Shown here in pieces: positions 8,420 through 17,395 of a DNA stretch of 64,000 nucleotides. The notes beneath the pieces were generated by a model, which worked only from the letters and a program-made list of their open reading frames with translations, was not told the origin of the DNA and did not search any database. The translations under genes and the position numbers were made by a program. The stretch is from Mixta sp031457955 (GTDB lineage Bacteria; Pseudomonadota; Gammaproteobacteria; Enterobacterales; Enterobacteriaceae), in contig NZ_JAVDXN010000003.1 of NCBI RefSeq assembly GCF_031457955.1, positions 186,001-250,000 of the forward strand, in the 5' to 3' direction. Positions within the stretch are counted from its first letter, which is position 1; every line of letters begins with the position of its first letter.

Positions 8420-9358
8420 TTACACCGGTGTTTTAAGCCCAAAGCATTCGCGGGCAGTCACCACATCTTTAGCAATTTGCTCTTTAAGCGCATCCAGCGA
8501 GGGAAAACGCTGCTCGTTACGTATTTTTTGGCGCAGCACGACGTCAATATGACGTCCGTACATATTCATGGATATATCCAGCAGATGTACTTCCAGCTGC
8601 TGGCGCAGGCCAGCCACCGTGGGGCGCGTGCCAATATTAGCCACGCCCGGCAGCGGTTGCTCGCTCAGCCCGTAAACCTCTACAGCGTAAACGCCTTTCA
8701 CCGGCGAGACCATACGCCGGAGCAGAACGTTAGCGGTGGGAAAACCGATGGTGCGGCCCAGCGCGTCACCATGCACCACGCGGCCGGAAAGGGCAAACGG
8801 ACGGCCCAGCAGCGACTGCGCCAGCGCCAAATCGTCATTCGCCAGCGCCTGACGGATCGCCGTGCTGCTGATCCGTTTACCGCCTTCGCTGAACGTTTGG
8901 GTGCTGATGACGTCGAAGCCATATTCCACACCCGCTTTCTGTAATAACAGGAAATCCCCTTCGCGACCAGCGCCGAAGCGGAAATCATCGCCGACGGCGA
9001 GAAAGCGCACGCCCAGCTTATCAACCAACAGATCGTTAACGAAGCTCTGCGCGCTGACGGCGGCGAAACGGCGGTCGAAGCGCACACAGAGCACCGCGTC
9101 AACGCCCGCCTGCGCCAGATATTTCAGTTTTTCCCGCAGACGCGTCAGGCGCGCCGGGGCTTTATCGGCCGCAAACAGCTCAAGCGGCTGCGGCTCAAAC
9201 AGCATGACCACGACCGGCAGGTTGCGCTGCCGTCCCTCTTCACACAGGCGAGCCAGCAGCGCCTGATGGCCTCGATGTACGCCATCGAAATTGCCAATAG
9301 TCAGCACACAACCGCGTGGCTGCGTCCGGATATTATGAATGCCGCGTATAAACTTCAT
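8420..9358 (-). CDS. ribF: Bifunctional riboflavin kinase / FAD synthetase
   Basis: RibF phosphorylates riboflavin to FMN and adenylates FMN to FAD. The N-terminal nucleotidyltransferase domain has the HxGH-type motif (GNFDGVHRGHQALL) and a later ISSTAIR loop. The C-terminal flavokinase domain begins near GRVVHGDALGRTIGFPTANV, which holds the kinase signature. The protein has 312 residues (family about 313). It is the first gene of the ribF-ileS-lspA-fkpB-ispH cluster and is divergent from rpsT. Confidence 0.97.
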   Translation of the reverse strand: MKFIRGIHNIRTQPRGCVLTIGNFDGVHRGHQALLARLCEEGRQRNLPVVVMLFEPQPLELFAADKAPARLTRLREKLKYLAQAGVDAVLCVRFDRRFAAVSAQSFVNDLLVDKLGVRFLAVGDDFRFGAGREGDFLLLQKAGVEYGFDVISTQTFSEGGKRISSTAIRQALANDDLALAQSLLGRPFALSGRVVHGDALGRTIGFPTANVLLRRMVSPVKGVYAVEVYGLSEQPLPGVANIGTRPTVAGLRQQLEVHLLDISMNMYGRHIDVVLRQKIRNEQRFPSLDALKEQIAKDVVTARECFGLKTPV

Positions 9359-9599
9359 GGCTGACTCAGTTTGGTGGAAATCGGCGGATTATACCTTGTA
9401 CAACCGCCAAGGTTAACCCGTCAGGACGCCTTTCCCGCTTTCTGATGGCGATTTCCCTGCTGCAACAGCCAGACGCCGGGGCGAATGCTTTTTTTCTTGC
9501 GAAATACTGTATTCAGCACGGGGAAACTGGTAGAATCTTGCGCCATCAATTACGTAACCGAGCGTTGTTTGTAAAACGGCGCTTATTTGCACAAATCCA

Positions 9600-9628
9600 T
9601 TGACAAAATAAGGCGTAAAAGGCATAGT
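9600..9628 (+). promoter_or_regulatory. rpsT proximal promoter (P2)
   Basis: TTGACA (9600-9605), a 17-bp spacer and CATAGT (9623-9628) lie about 48 bp upstream of the rpsT start codon. The arrangement matches E. coli rpsT P2 as I recall it, including a following TCCTCGGCC stretch. A second, weaker promoter is likely further up near TAGAAT at about 9531, but I could not assign its -35. Confidence 0.75.
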
Positions 9629-9675
9629 CCTCGGCCTTTGATTTGTCCGTATAGAACATATTTGGGAGTTGGACC

Positions 9676-9939
9676 TTGGCTAATATCAAATCAGCTAAGA
9701 AACGCGCCGTAACATCTGAGAAACGTCGCAAGCATAACGCTAGCAATCGTTCCATGATGCGTACTTTCATCAAGAAAGTATACGCAGCAGTTGAAGCTGG
9801 CGATAAAGAAGCTGCACAGAAAGCATTTAATGAAATGCAACCGATCGTGGACCGTCAGGCTGCTAAAGGTCTGATCCACAAAAACAAAGCTGCACGTCAT
9901 AAAGCTAACCTGACTGCACAGATCAACAAACTGGCTTAA
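9676..9939 (+). CDS. rpsT: 30S ribosomal protein S20 (TTG start)
   Basis: S20 binds the 5' domain and helix 44 of 16S rRNA early in small-subunit assembly. The 87-residue, highly basic protein starts (M)ANIKSAKKRAVTSEKRRKH, the E. coli sequence almost unchanged. The start codon is TTG at 9676, preceded by GGGAG. A UUG start is known for E. coli rpsT and is tied to its translational autoregulation, so the same control is likely here. It is a single-gene unit ended by the terminator at 9967-9991. Confidence 0.98.
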   Translation: MANIKSAKKRAVTSEKRRKHNASNRSMMRTFIKKVYAAVEAGDKEAAQKAFNEMQPIVDRQAAKGLIHKNKAARHKANLTAQINKLA

Positions 9940-9966
9940 TCGCCACTTGTTAATCAGCTTTGGAAG

Positions 9967-9991
9967 AACCGGCCATTGGCCGGTTTTTTTT
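9967..9991 (+). terminator. rpsT terminator
   Basis: AACCGGCC and GGCCGGTT form an 8-bp stem around ATT and are followed by eight T. It lies 27 bp after the rpsT stop and just before the 3' end of the convergent membrane flavoprotein gene. Confidence 0.93.
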
Positions 9992-10001
9992 CGTCTCTGT
10001 T

Positions 10002-11342
10002 TTATGAATCCCAAATCGCGCCGTAGGCAGCGATACCCTGCGCTTCACATCCTTCCACCACATAATCGGTCAACGCACGATTGGCGATACAGATCACCGC
10101 TTCCGCATCAATCTCTTTGACTTTTTGACAGGCCAGCAGCAGCAGATCCGGTTTGCCGTGCGCGTCGGTATCCCAAATCAATACGCCTGGATGCGCCGCA
10201 ATGATTTCATTAACAAACGCCTCGCCATAGGTCACCAGCGGATTACGCGTCGACCAAATCAGTTTACAGGGCCGTGGATTGTTCACCAGATGCGGCAGCA
10301 GCGGGCCAATGCCGCTTCCGGTCGCCACGTATACCACAGAGTTAAATATCTTATTCATGCTGCCTACGCCCGGCGTAGGGATGCCCTTAAACCAGACATG
10401 CGAAGGCGGATTATCGATAAAGCGGGAAGTCCAGTCGCCAGCACGTGAAATCAGCATGCGACAACCCGATTGCCCCACCAGCGGAATATTGGCGAAAGCG
10501 TGCCACTCCGAAAGCGGATCGAGACTGATAGCCAACGTGGAACCGGGAAAAGGATCCTTTGGCAAAGCAAACTGAATAATTACCGCATGGGAAGAAGGCC
10601 GGATAACCTCCACGGGAACGCGCCGTAAACGCAGCCAGGGAAGGATAACGCTACAGGTAATAGCAAATAGCCCCCAAAAGGCAAACGCGTGGCTAACATG
10701 ATGCCAGCGCCATTCGCCGTGATGGCTGTCGCGTATAAACCATAAAACCTGTAGCCACGACAGCGCAAGCGAGCTCCAGCCAACATAGCGATGCATATGC
10801 TCAAACAGATTATGGTAGCGCCGCCTTACCTGCGGCAGCGCCGTCAGAGAGATAGCGCACAGCATCAGCACCAGCAGCGTGTTTACGGTCAGCAGCTGGC
10901 TGGATAACCCGCCTTGCGCCCGCTGTTGGTAAAACGCGGCCAGGGTGAAAAGCAGCAGCCACAGACAGCTAAACGTGGCGCAGCCGGAATGCAGCCCACC
11001 GAACTGGTAGACGTTAGCCAGATGACGCCGTAGCCGCAGCGGCCAGCGTACCGGCACCCGCCATGCCAGCTGAAACAGCCCGTTGATCAAATATTGCTGA
11101 CGGATAAGTACCGTCACCGCGAGATTCGCAATCACCATATTGCCGAAGTTGCCTAAAGCAATATGGCTTTCATCCCACCAGCTGCCGCCGACTAAAGCCC
11201 AACTCATGATGGACAGATTAATCATGCTGACGGTAATGAACAGCATTTGATAATGCGTCAGAACGGGGGAGGAAAATTGCTGTGTTAATTCCTGGTGGGG
11301 AACAGGTAATACCGACGCCGTTTTATTTTTTTCGTTTTGCAT
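10002..11342 (-). CDS. TmpA-like integral membrane protein with ferredoxin-reductase-type NAD-binding domain
   Basis: A 446-residue membrane protein that I place in the family of fungal TmpA and its bacterial relatives, from segments such as NLAVTVLIRQQYLINGLFQLAWRVPVRWP and RRHLANVYQFGGLHSG. The N-terminal half has about six hydrophobic segments, with histidines that could bind heme as in ferric reductases. The C-terminal half looks like an FAD/NAD(P)-binding reductase module (VVYVATGSGIGPLLPHL). The ATG at 11342 is preferred over one 18 codons upstream because it has GGAG 6 nt before it. Substrate and role are unknown. It is convergent with rpsT and downstream of nhaR on the same strand. 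Confidence 0.7.
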   Translation of the reverse strand: MQNEKNKTASVLPVPHQELTQQFSSPVLTHYQMLFITVSMINLSIMSWALVGGSWWDESHIALGNFGNMVIANLAVTVLIRQQYLINGLFQLAWRVPVRWPLRLRRHLANVYQFGGLHSGCATFSCLWLLLFTLAAFYQQRAQGGLSSQLLTVNTLLVLMLCAISLTALPQVRRRYHNLFEHMHRYVGWSSLALSWLQVLWFIRDSHHGEWRWHHVSHAFAFWGLFAITCSVILPWLRLRRVPVEVIRPSSHAVIIQFALPKDPFPGSTLAISLDPLSEWHAFANIPLVGQSGCRMLISRAGDWTSRFIDNPPSHVWFKGIPTPGVGSMNKIFNSVVYVATGSGIGPLLPHLVNNPRPCKLIWSTRNPLVTYGEAFVNEIIAAHPGVLIWDTDAHGKPDLLLLACQKVKEIDAEAVICIANRALTDYVVEGCEAQGIAAYGAIWDS

Positions 11343-11521
11343 ACTTCGCTCCTGAGATGACCTTATTCCGTCCGATGGATGGACGTCATATTCCACCGTC
11401 AGCGCGCCGGGGCAATATGGTCCTCAAGGTGGTGAGTTAACAGCGCGTAGCGTAAAGAAAGGTAAAATGCCAGTAAATGGGAAATGAAAAAATGAGACTT
11501 TTGCCTAATGGCTGCGCCGGG

Positions 11522-11557
11522 AATAATCAGAGTAAATCCTTAATTGCTCTGATTATT
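11522..11557. other. Perfect 11-bp inverted repeat between nhaR and the TmpA-like gene
   Basis: AATAATCAGAG (11522-11532) and CTCTGATTATT (11547-11557) are exact reverse complements separated by 14 bp. It sits in the 317-bp gap upstream of the TmpA-like gene. It could be an operator or an RNA hairpin. There is no U-tract, which argues against a normal terminator. I see nothing else identifiable in the gap. Confidence 0.5.
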
Positions 11558-11659
11558 ATTGGCTCGAATCACCACATCGGTTATTTCGACCCGCACGAAT
11601 AGCGGGCCTCAGGAAATAAACGGCGTCTGAAAACAGATCCGCTTATTTATACTTTTTTA

Positions 11660-12556
11660 TTACGCGTCAAATAATGCGGTAAAATCGTGATTACAGATAC
11701 GTTGCACGGCAGGATGCTGAATCATTCGTTCCGCAAAGATAACGTAATACTCTTCTTTCACCTCTTCCAGCCGCCCCACCTCCTGAATCGCCCCGTCGTG
11801 ATACATTTCCTGCCCGTAAAGCGTCGGTGCGACAAAAATAGCGTGATTGGCGGCACCGAACGCTTTCATCAACGCGGCGTCATCAAATTCGCCGAGGATT
11901 TCGACCTGTAGCTCCTGGCTGCTAAGCCAGCGCTGCAAATGACGTCCCAGCATGGAGCGACGACCAGGAATAAGCAGACGCCGCTCCTCCAGACAAGTGG
12001 GAAAAGGCTTTTGCGGCAGCGGTGGCGTACACCAGAAGCTGATGCCGCATTCACCCAGCTTCACTGAAAACAGCCCCTCTTGCTGCGTAGAATCAACCGG
12101 GCAATCGGATAAAATCATATCCAACTGGTGCTGACTCAGCTGCTCCAGCAGCATCTCGTGCGTGGATTCAAAACAGCGCAGATGGATACGCTCATCATCC
12201 TGCACTGCCGTTTCCAGTACCTTACTCACCAGCCGCTTCGATAAAGCATCCGCCACGCCGACATCAAACAGCAGGTGCGACTCCTTGCGGTAGTTAACGA
12301 TATCCATCATCTCCTGGCTGAGCGTAAACATGCGATCGGCATAGCGGAAAACCAGCTGCCCCAACTCCGTAGGCACCAGGCCCCTTCCCTGCCGCCGGAA
12401 AAGCTTGCCCTGCAGGCGCTCCTCCAGCGCTTTGATCTGCCCGGTGATGGTTTGCGGCGTTAAGAAAAGTTTCTCCGCCGCGTTAACTATCGATCCCTGT
12501 TTACAGACGTGCCAGAAATAGTAGAGATGATTGTAGTTAAGGTGGCTCATGCTCAC
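11660..12556 (-). CDS. nhaR: LysR-family activator of nhaA
   Basis: NhaR activates nhaA in response to sodium. The 298-residue LysR protein starts MSMSHLNYNHLYYFWHVCKQGSI, the conserved NhaR N-terminus. It has a winged helix-turn-helix in residues 6-65 (NAAEKLFLTPQTITGQIKALEERL) and a periplasmic-binding-like effector domain. Its ATG overlaps the nhaA stop (ATGA), giving the standard nhaA-nhaR operon. Confidence 0.95.
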   Translation of the reverse strand: MSMSHLNYNHLYYFWHVCKQGSIVNAAEKLFLTPQTITGQIKALEERLQGKLFRRQGRGLVPTELGQLVFRYADRMFTLSQEMMDIVNYRKESHLLFDVGVADALSKRLVSKVLETAVQDDERIHLRCFESTHEMLLEQLSQHQLDMILSDCPVDSTQQEGLFSVKLGECGISFWCTPPLPQKPFPTCLEERRLLIPGRRSMLGRHLQRWLSSQELQVEILGEFDDAALMKAFGAANHAIFVAPTLYGQEMYHDGAIQEVGRLEEVKEEYYVIFAERMIQHPAVQRICNHDFTALFDA

Positions 12557-13728
12557 GCCTTTTCCAGGCTGGGCTGCGGGTTTAGCTTAATGCGCAGCAG
12601 CGTATAACCCACCACAGCCGACAGCAGCGAACCAATTAGAATCGCCAGCTTAGCCAACACCATCAGCTCAGGGCTTAAATCGCCGTAGGCCAGCGAGGCG
12701 ATGAAAATCGACATGGTAAAACCGATCCCACACAGTACGCCCACCGCGGCGATACTGTTCAGGCTGGCGCCCTGCGGCAGTTTCGCCACGCCCAGTTTGA
12801 TGCTGAGCCAGCAAAACAGCGTAATGCCCAACGGCTTGCCAACAAACAGCCCCAGCACAATACCCAGCGGCAGCAGCGAGAACATGGCATTAACGGAAAC
12901 ACCATCCAGCGCCACGCCTGCGTTAGCGAAAGCGAACAGCGGCAAAATAAGCCAGGTGACCCAGGGATGCAGGCCATGCTCCAGCGCTCTGGCAGGGGAT
13001 TTTCCCTTTTGTTCCGCTAACGGCACCATAAAGCCAATCACTACACCTGCCAGCGTGGCATGCACGCCCGATTTTAATACCGCCACCCACAGCACCACGC
13101 CAACCACAATATAAAGCGAGGTACGGCGCACATTAAACAGGTTTAACAGCGCCAGCACGACAATCGCACCGGCGGCCACGCTGAGAGAAAGCAGCGACAG
13201 TCCATGGGTATAAAACAGTGCAATAATGACAATCGCACCCAGATCGTCAATGATCGCCAACGCCATAAGAAATATCTTCAGCGCTGGCGGCACCCGGTTG
13301 CCCAGCAGCGCCAGCACGCCGAGCGCAAAGGCAATGTCGGTCGCGGTCGGTACCGCCCAACCGTTACGGGTGACGTCATCGGCACCGTTAAATACCAGAA
13401 AGATCAGCGCCGGAGCCAGCATGCCGCCCAGAGCGGCAATCAGCGGGAATATGGCTTTATCACGGCTGGCCAGCGATCCTTCGATTAACTCGCGCTTTAC
13501 TTCCAGACCGATAGCTAAAAAGAATACCGCCATCAGCGCATCGTTAATCCACAGCAGCATGTTTTTATTGATATGCAGGTCGCCAAAACGGAACTCGACC
13601 GGCATCGCCAGCAGCGAAGCGTAAACAGGCTGGGTCGCATCAATATTCGCTAACAGCATGGCCATCATTGCCGCCACGATAAGCACAATGCCGCCCGTCG
13701 CCTCATTGGCCAATAAGCGTTTAATCAT
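12553..13728 (-). CDS. nhaA: Na+/H+ antiporter NhaA
   Basis: NhaA expels Na+ or Li+ in exchange for two protons across the inner membrane. It has 391 residues (E. coli 388) and about twelve membrane segments. The paired ion-binding aspartates lie in ALAIIDDLGAIVI (D161/D162, equal to E. coli D163/D164), and the unwound TM4 region is PTATDIAFALGVLALLG. The frame is open 29 codons upstream, but the ATG at 13728 has a GAGGAGG Shine-Dalgarno and gives the family length. The 300 bp upstream hold its promoter region and the dnaJ terminator. Confidence 0.96.
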   Translation of the reverse strand: MIKRLLANEATGGIVLIVAAMMAMLLANIDATQPVYASLLAMPVEFRFGDLHINKNMLLWINDALMAVFFLAIGLEVKRELIEGSLASRDKAIFPLIAALGGMLAPALIFLVFNGADDVTRNGWAVPTATDIAFALGVLALLGNRVPPALKIFLMALAIIDDLGAIVIIALFYTHGLSLLSLSVAAGAIVVLALLNLFNVRRTSLYIVVGVVLWVAVLKSGVHATLAGVVIGFMVPLAEQKGKSPARALEHGLHPWVTWLILPLFAFANAGVALDGVSVNAMFSLLPLGIVLGLFVGKPLGITLFCWLSIKLGVAKLPQGASLNSIAAVGVLCGIGFTMSIFIASLAYGDLSPELMVLAKLAILIGSLLSAVVGYTLLRIKLNPQPSLEKA

Positions 13729-13991
13729 TTTTCCCTCCTCTTTCTTGCCAAAACACAGCGCGTAAACCCAAGCATAGTGACTTTGATGTTTCGGTAAAAG
13801 CAGGTTATTTGGCAATAATAATTCGTAAAAACCGAGCTATTATCAAAGGCGGTTAAACTCACAACAAGAAATTTCTTATTAATTATAGGGTTAAAATCAA
13901 AAACGAAAGGCGAAACAATAAGCTGATAAAACAAGCCGAAGCGCGCATTAAGGATAGAAATGAGGCGATCAGGGCGGCAAGCGCAAAAAAG

Positions 13992-14018
13992 ATAAAAAAA
14001 ACGCCCCGGAAGGGGCGT
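13992..14018 (-). terminator. dnaKJ terminator
   Basis: On the minus strand, ACGCCCC and GGGGCGT form a 7-bp stem around a TTCC tetraloop and are followed by eight T. It lies 14 bp after the dnaJ stop. Confidence 0.93.
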
Positions 14019-14032
14019 CTGGAGGGGCACGA

Positions 14033-15175
14033 TTAACGCGTCAGATCATCAAAAAATTTCTTCACGCCGTCGAAGAAGCTTTTCGAGCGCGGGCTGTTTT
14101 TCTCTCCGCTGGGGCCGCCGAAACTCTCTTCCAGTTCACGCAGCAGCGATTTTTGCTTTTCGCTCAGGCTTACCGGCGTTTCAACCACCACACGACATAG
14201 CAGGTCGCCCTGTACGCCGCCGCGGACCGATTTCACGCCTTTGCCGCGCATACGGAACAGCTTGCCGGTTTGCGTTTCCGCCGGAACTTTCAGCTTCACG
14301 CGACCATCCAGCGTCGGCACTTCGATTTCGCCGCCCAGCGCCGCCATCGCAAAGTTAATCGGCACTTCGCAGTAAAGGTTATTATCTTCACGCTCAAAGA
14401 TCGGGTGTTTTTTCACCGCAACCTGAACGTAGAGATCGCCCGCCGGTGCGCCATGCTCACCCGCTTCGCCTTCACCGCTGAGGCGAATGCGATCGCCGGT
14501 ATCCACGCCCGCCGGAATTTTCACCGACAGCGTTTTCGATTTTTCTACGCGGCCATGTCCGTGACAGGCATTGCAGGGATCTTTAATAATCGAGCCGCGA
14601 CCGTGACAGGTCGGACACGCCTGCTGTACGGTGAAGAAGCCCTGGCGCATCTGCACCTGGCCTGCACCATGACAGGTTGGACAGGTCTGCGGTTGTGAAC
14701 CCGATTTCGCGCCGCTGCCGTGGCAGATATCACATTCCTGCAGCGTAGGAATACGGATCTCTTTGGTCACGCCGCGCACCGCTTCTTCCAGCGTCAGCTC
14801 CATGTTGTAGCGTAAATCGGCACCACGGGCTGCGCGCTGCCGACGGCCGCCGCCAAAAATGTCGCCGAACACGTCGCCAAAGATATCGCTGAAGTCTGCG
14901 CCGCCGCCGCCAAAACCGCCGCCGCCGTAACCACCGCCCATGCCGCCCTGTTCAAAGGCTGCGTGTCCGTACTGATCGTAAGCAGCGCGCTTCTGCGCAT
15001 CGGTCAAAATTTCGTAAGCCTCTTTCACTTCTTTGAATTTGGCTTCGGCTTCCTGGTCGCCCGGATTGCGGTCAGGATGGTATTTCATTGCCAGGCGTTT
15101 ATAGGCCTTTTTGATTTCACGCTCATCCGCAGACTTTGGGACGCCTAAAATCTCGTAATAGTCTGTTTTCGCCAT
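14033..15175 (-). CDS. dnaJ: Chaperone co-factor DnaJ (Hsp40)
   Basis: DnaJ delivers unfolded clients to DnaK and stimulates its ATPase. The 380-residue protein has a J domain with HPD at residues 33-35 and a Gly/Phe-rich linker (about 75-105). Four CxxCxGxG zinc motifs follow (CDICHGSGA, CPTCHGAGQ, CPTCHGRGS, CNACHGHGR), then the C-terminal substrate-binding domains. It follows dnaK by 107 bp, a gap that contains two stem-loops. Confidence 0.98.
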   Translation of the reverse strand: MAKTDYYEILGVPKSADEREIKKAYKRLAMKYHPDRNPGDQEAEAKFKEVKEAYEILTDAQKRAAYDQYGHAAFEQGGMGGGYGGGGFGGGGADFSDIFGDVFGDIFGGGRRQRAARGADLRYNMELTLEEAVRGVTKEIRIPTLQECDICHGSGAKSGSQPQTCPTCHGAGQVQMRQGFFTVQQACPTCHGRGSIIKDPCNACHGHGRVEKSKTLSVKIPAGVDTGDRIRLSGEGEAGEHGAPAGDLYVQVAVKKHPIFEREDNNLYCEVPINFAMAALGGEIEVPTLDGRVKLKVPAETQTGKLFRMRGKGVKSVRGGVQGDLLCRVVVETPVSLSEKQKSLLRELEESFGGPSGEKNSPRSKSFFDGVKKFFDDLTR

Positions 15176-15202
15176 TGTTATCTTTCCTGCCCAAACATGC
15201 GT

Positions 15203-15263
15203 GCACGGGCGTGGAGAAACTCCTACGCCCGTGCTGGTTACCAGCGGTTGTCAGGGCAACCGC
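15203..15263 (-). other. Two intercistronic stem-loops between dnaK and dnaJ
   Basis: One hairpin (15203-15234) has a 10-bp outer stem, GCACGGGCGT with ACGCCCGTGC, extended past a bulged base by GGAG/CTCC. The second (15244-15263) is GCGGTTG with CAACCGC. Neither has a U-tract. They probably stabilise the dnaK message 3' end or lower dnaJ output relative to dnaK; that role is an inference. Confidence 0.6.
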
Positions 15264-15282
15264 CGCGCCCGGTCAGGGGCAA

Positions 15283-17187
15283 TTATTTTTTGTCTTTAAC
15301 TTCTTCGAACTCAGCGTCGACGACGTCGTCTTCTTTCTTCGCAGAAGCATCAGCGGCGTCAGCTGGCTGACCCTGCTGCTGAGCGAACTCCATCAGCTTG
15401 CCGGATACTTCGGCCAGCGCCTGGATTTTCGCTTCGATCTCAGCTTTGTCTTCGCCTTTCAGCGCGGTGTTCAGATCGTTCAGCGCTGATTCGATCGGTG
15501 CTTTGTCATCAGCAGAGAGCTTATCGCCCGCTTCGTCCAGCTGTTTACGGGTGCTGTGGGCAATTTGGTCGCCCTGGTTACGCGCCTGTACCAGCTCTTC
15601 GAATTTACGGTCAGCTTCTGCGTTCGCTTCCGCATCGCGTACCATCTTCGCGATCTCGTCTTCATTCAGACCAGAAGAGGCCTTGATGGTGATTTTCTGC
15701 TCTTTACCGGAGTTCTTGTCTTTCGCCGATACGTGCAGGATACCGTCAGCATCGATATCGAAGGTCACTTCGATCTGCGGCATACCGCGCGGCGCGGCCT
15801 GGATACCATCCAGGTTAAACTGACCCAGCGATTTGTTGTCCGCTGAGCGTTTACGCTCACCCTGCAGCACATGAATGGTTACCGCGGACTGGTTGTCTTC
15901 CGCAGTCGAGAACACCTGGCTGTGCTTGGTTGGGATGGTGGTGTTTTTGCTGATCAGCGCCGTCATCACGCCGCCCATGGTTTCGATACCCAGCGACAGC
16001 GGCGTTACGTCCAGCAGCAGCACGTCTTTCACATCACCGGCCAGCACGCCGCCCTGTACCGCAGCACCCACAGCCACCGCTTCATCAGGGTTCACGTCTT
16101 TACGCGGCTCTTTGCCAAAGAACTCGGCGACTTTCGCCTGCACCATTGGCATACGCGTTTGACCGCCAACCAGGATCACGTCATTGATGTCGGTTACAGA
16201 CAGGCCCGCATCCTGCAGCGCGACTTTCAGCGGCTCAATAGAGCGGGCAACCAGGTCTTCAACCAGCGATTCCAGTTTCGCACGGGTCACTTTGATGTTC
16301 AGGTGCTTAGGACCGGTGGCGTCAGCCGTGATGTACGGCAGGTTAACGTCGGTCTGCTGAGCGGAAGAAAGCTCAATTTTTGCTTTCTCAGCGGCTTCTT
16401 TCAGACGCTGCATCGCCAGCGGATCGTTGTGCAGATCGATGCCCTGATCTTTCTTGAATTCAGCAACCAGATAGTTAATCAGGCGGCTATCGAAGTCTTC
16501 ACCACCCAGGTGGGTATCACCGTTGGTCGCCAGCACTTCAAAGGTTTTTTCGCCGTCAACTTCATCGATTTCGATGATAGAGATATCGAACGTACCGCCA
16601 CCCAGGTCATAAACCGCGATAGTACGGTTGCCCTGTCCTTTATCCAGACCATAAGCCAGCGCGGCTGCGGTCGGTTCGTTGATGATACGTTTTACTTCCA
16701 GACCTGCGATACGGCCGGCGTCTTTGGTTGCCTGACGCTGCGCATCGTTAAAGTAGGCCGGTACGGTGATAACAGCTTCAGTTACCGGTTCACCCAGGTA
16801 ATCTTCAGCGGTTTTCTTCATTTTTTTCAGCACTTCCGCAGAGATCTGCGGCGGCGCCATTTTCTGGCCTTTTACGTCCAGCCATGCATCGCCGTTGTCG
16901 GACTGGGTGATTTTGTAAGGCATGATTTTGATATCACGCTGTACTTCTTCGTCCTGGAAACGACGACCAATCAGGCGTTTGATTGCAAACAGGGTGTTCT
17001 GCGGGTTCGTCACGGCCTGACGCTTAGCAGGCTGACCGACCAGCGTTTCACCATCCTGGGTATATGCAATAATTGACGGTGTGGTGCGATCGCCTTCGGC
17101 ATTTTCCAGCACGCGTGCTTTGGTGCCATCCATAATCGCAACACATGAGTTGGTTGTACCGAGGTCAATACCAATAATCTTACCCAT
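15283..17187 (-). CDS. dnaK: Chaperone DnaK (Hsp70)
   Basis: The main Hsp70, an ATP-driven folding chaperone that also controls sigma-32. It has 634 residues (E. coli 638). The N-terminal ATPase starts GKIIGIDLGTTNSCVAIMDG, with phosphate-binding loop AVYDLGGGTFDISI. The linker is DVLLLDVTPLSLGIETMGG. The beta-sandwich substrate domain and lid follow, ending in the acidic EFEEVKDKK tail. The long open frames antisense to it are shadows produced by its codon bias. A sigma-32 promoter lies about 120 bp upstream. Confidence 0.99.
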   Translation of the reverse strand: MGKIIGIDLGTTNSCVAIMDGTKARVLENAEGDRTTPSIIAYTQDGETLVGQPAKRQAVTNPQNTLFAIKRLIGRRFQDEEVQRDIKIMPYKITQSDNGDAWLDVKGQKMAPPQISAEVLKKMKKTAEDYLGEPVTEAVITVPAYFNDAQRQATKDAGRIAGLEVKRIINEPTAAALAYGLDKGQGNRTIAVYDLGGGTFDISIIEIDEVDGEKTFEVLATNGDTHLGGEDFDSRLINYLVAEFKKDQGIDLHNDPLAMQRLKEAAEKAKIELSSAQQTDVNLPYITADATGPKHLNIKVTRAKLESLVEDLVARSIEPLKVALQDAGLSVTDINDVILVGGQTRMPMVQAKVAEFFGKEPRKDVNPDEAVAVGAAVQGGVLAGDVKDVLLLDVTPLSLGIETMGGVMTALISKNTTIPTKHSQVFSTAEDNQSAVTIHVLQGERKRSADNKSLGQFNLDGIQAAPRGMPQIEVTFDIDADGILHVSAKDKNSGKEQKITIKASSGLNEDEIAKMVRDAEANAEADRKFEELVQARNQGDQIAHSTRKQLDEAGDKLSADDKAPIESALNDLNTALKGEDKAEIEAKIQALAEVSGKLMEFAQQQGQPADAADASAKKEDDVVDAEFEEVKDKK

Positions 17188-17308
17188 CTAAACGTCTCCC
17201 ACTTAAAAACGGTCTCAATAAGGGTTGTGAATCAGATAATGCGGACGATTTGTTTATTTTCAACTGTCCGCCTGCGCGCTTTGCGCTTCACAACGCTGGA
17301 TGACTTCA

Positions 17309-17336
17309 AAATGGGGCCGCTTCGCAGCGCATCAAG
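17309..17336 (-). promoter_or_regulatory. Sigma-32 (heat-shock) promoter of dnaK
   Basis: On the minus strand, CTTGAT (17336-17331, preceded by CC) is followed by a 14-bp spacer and CCCCATTT (17316-17309). This fits the RpoH consensus CCCTTGAA with CCCCATnT and closely matches E. coli dnaK P1. The start site would lie about 115 bp upstream of the dnaK ATG. Confidence 0.85.
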
Positions 17337-17395
17337 GGTTAAGTAAAAAAAAATTTTTCGCCCAGCCTCGGCGGCGGCAATTTTTCCTCGCCATA

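Noticed and set aside
11595..11615. CCCGC/GCGGG inverted repeat after nhaR as terminator
   Set aside because: The stem is only 5 bp and no U-tract follows, so I cannot support a terminator call.
15871..17076. 401-codon open frame antisense to dnaK
   Set aside because: Known type of shadow frame opposite dnaK caused by its codon bias; no independent evidence.
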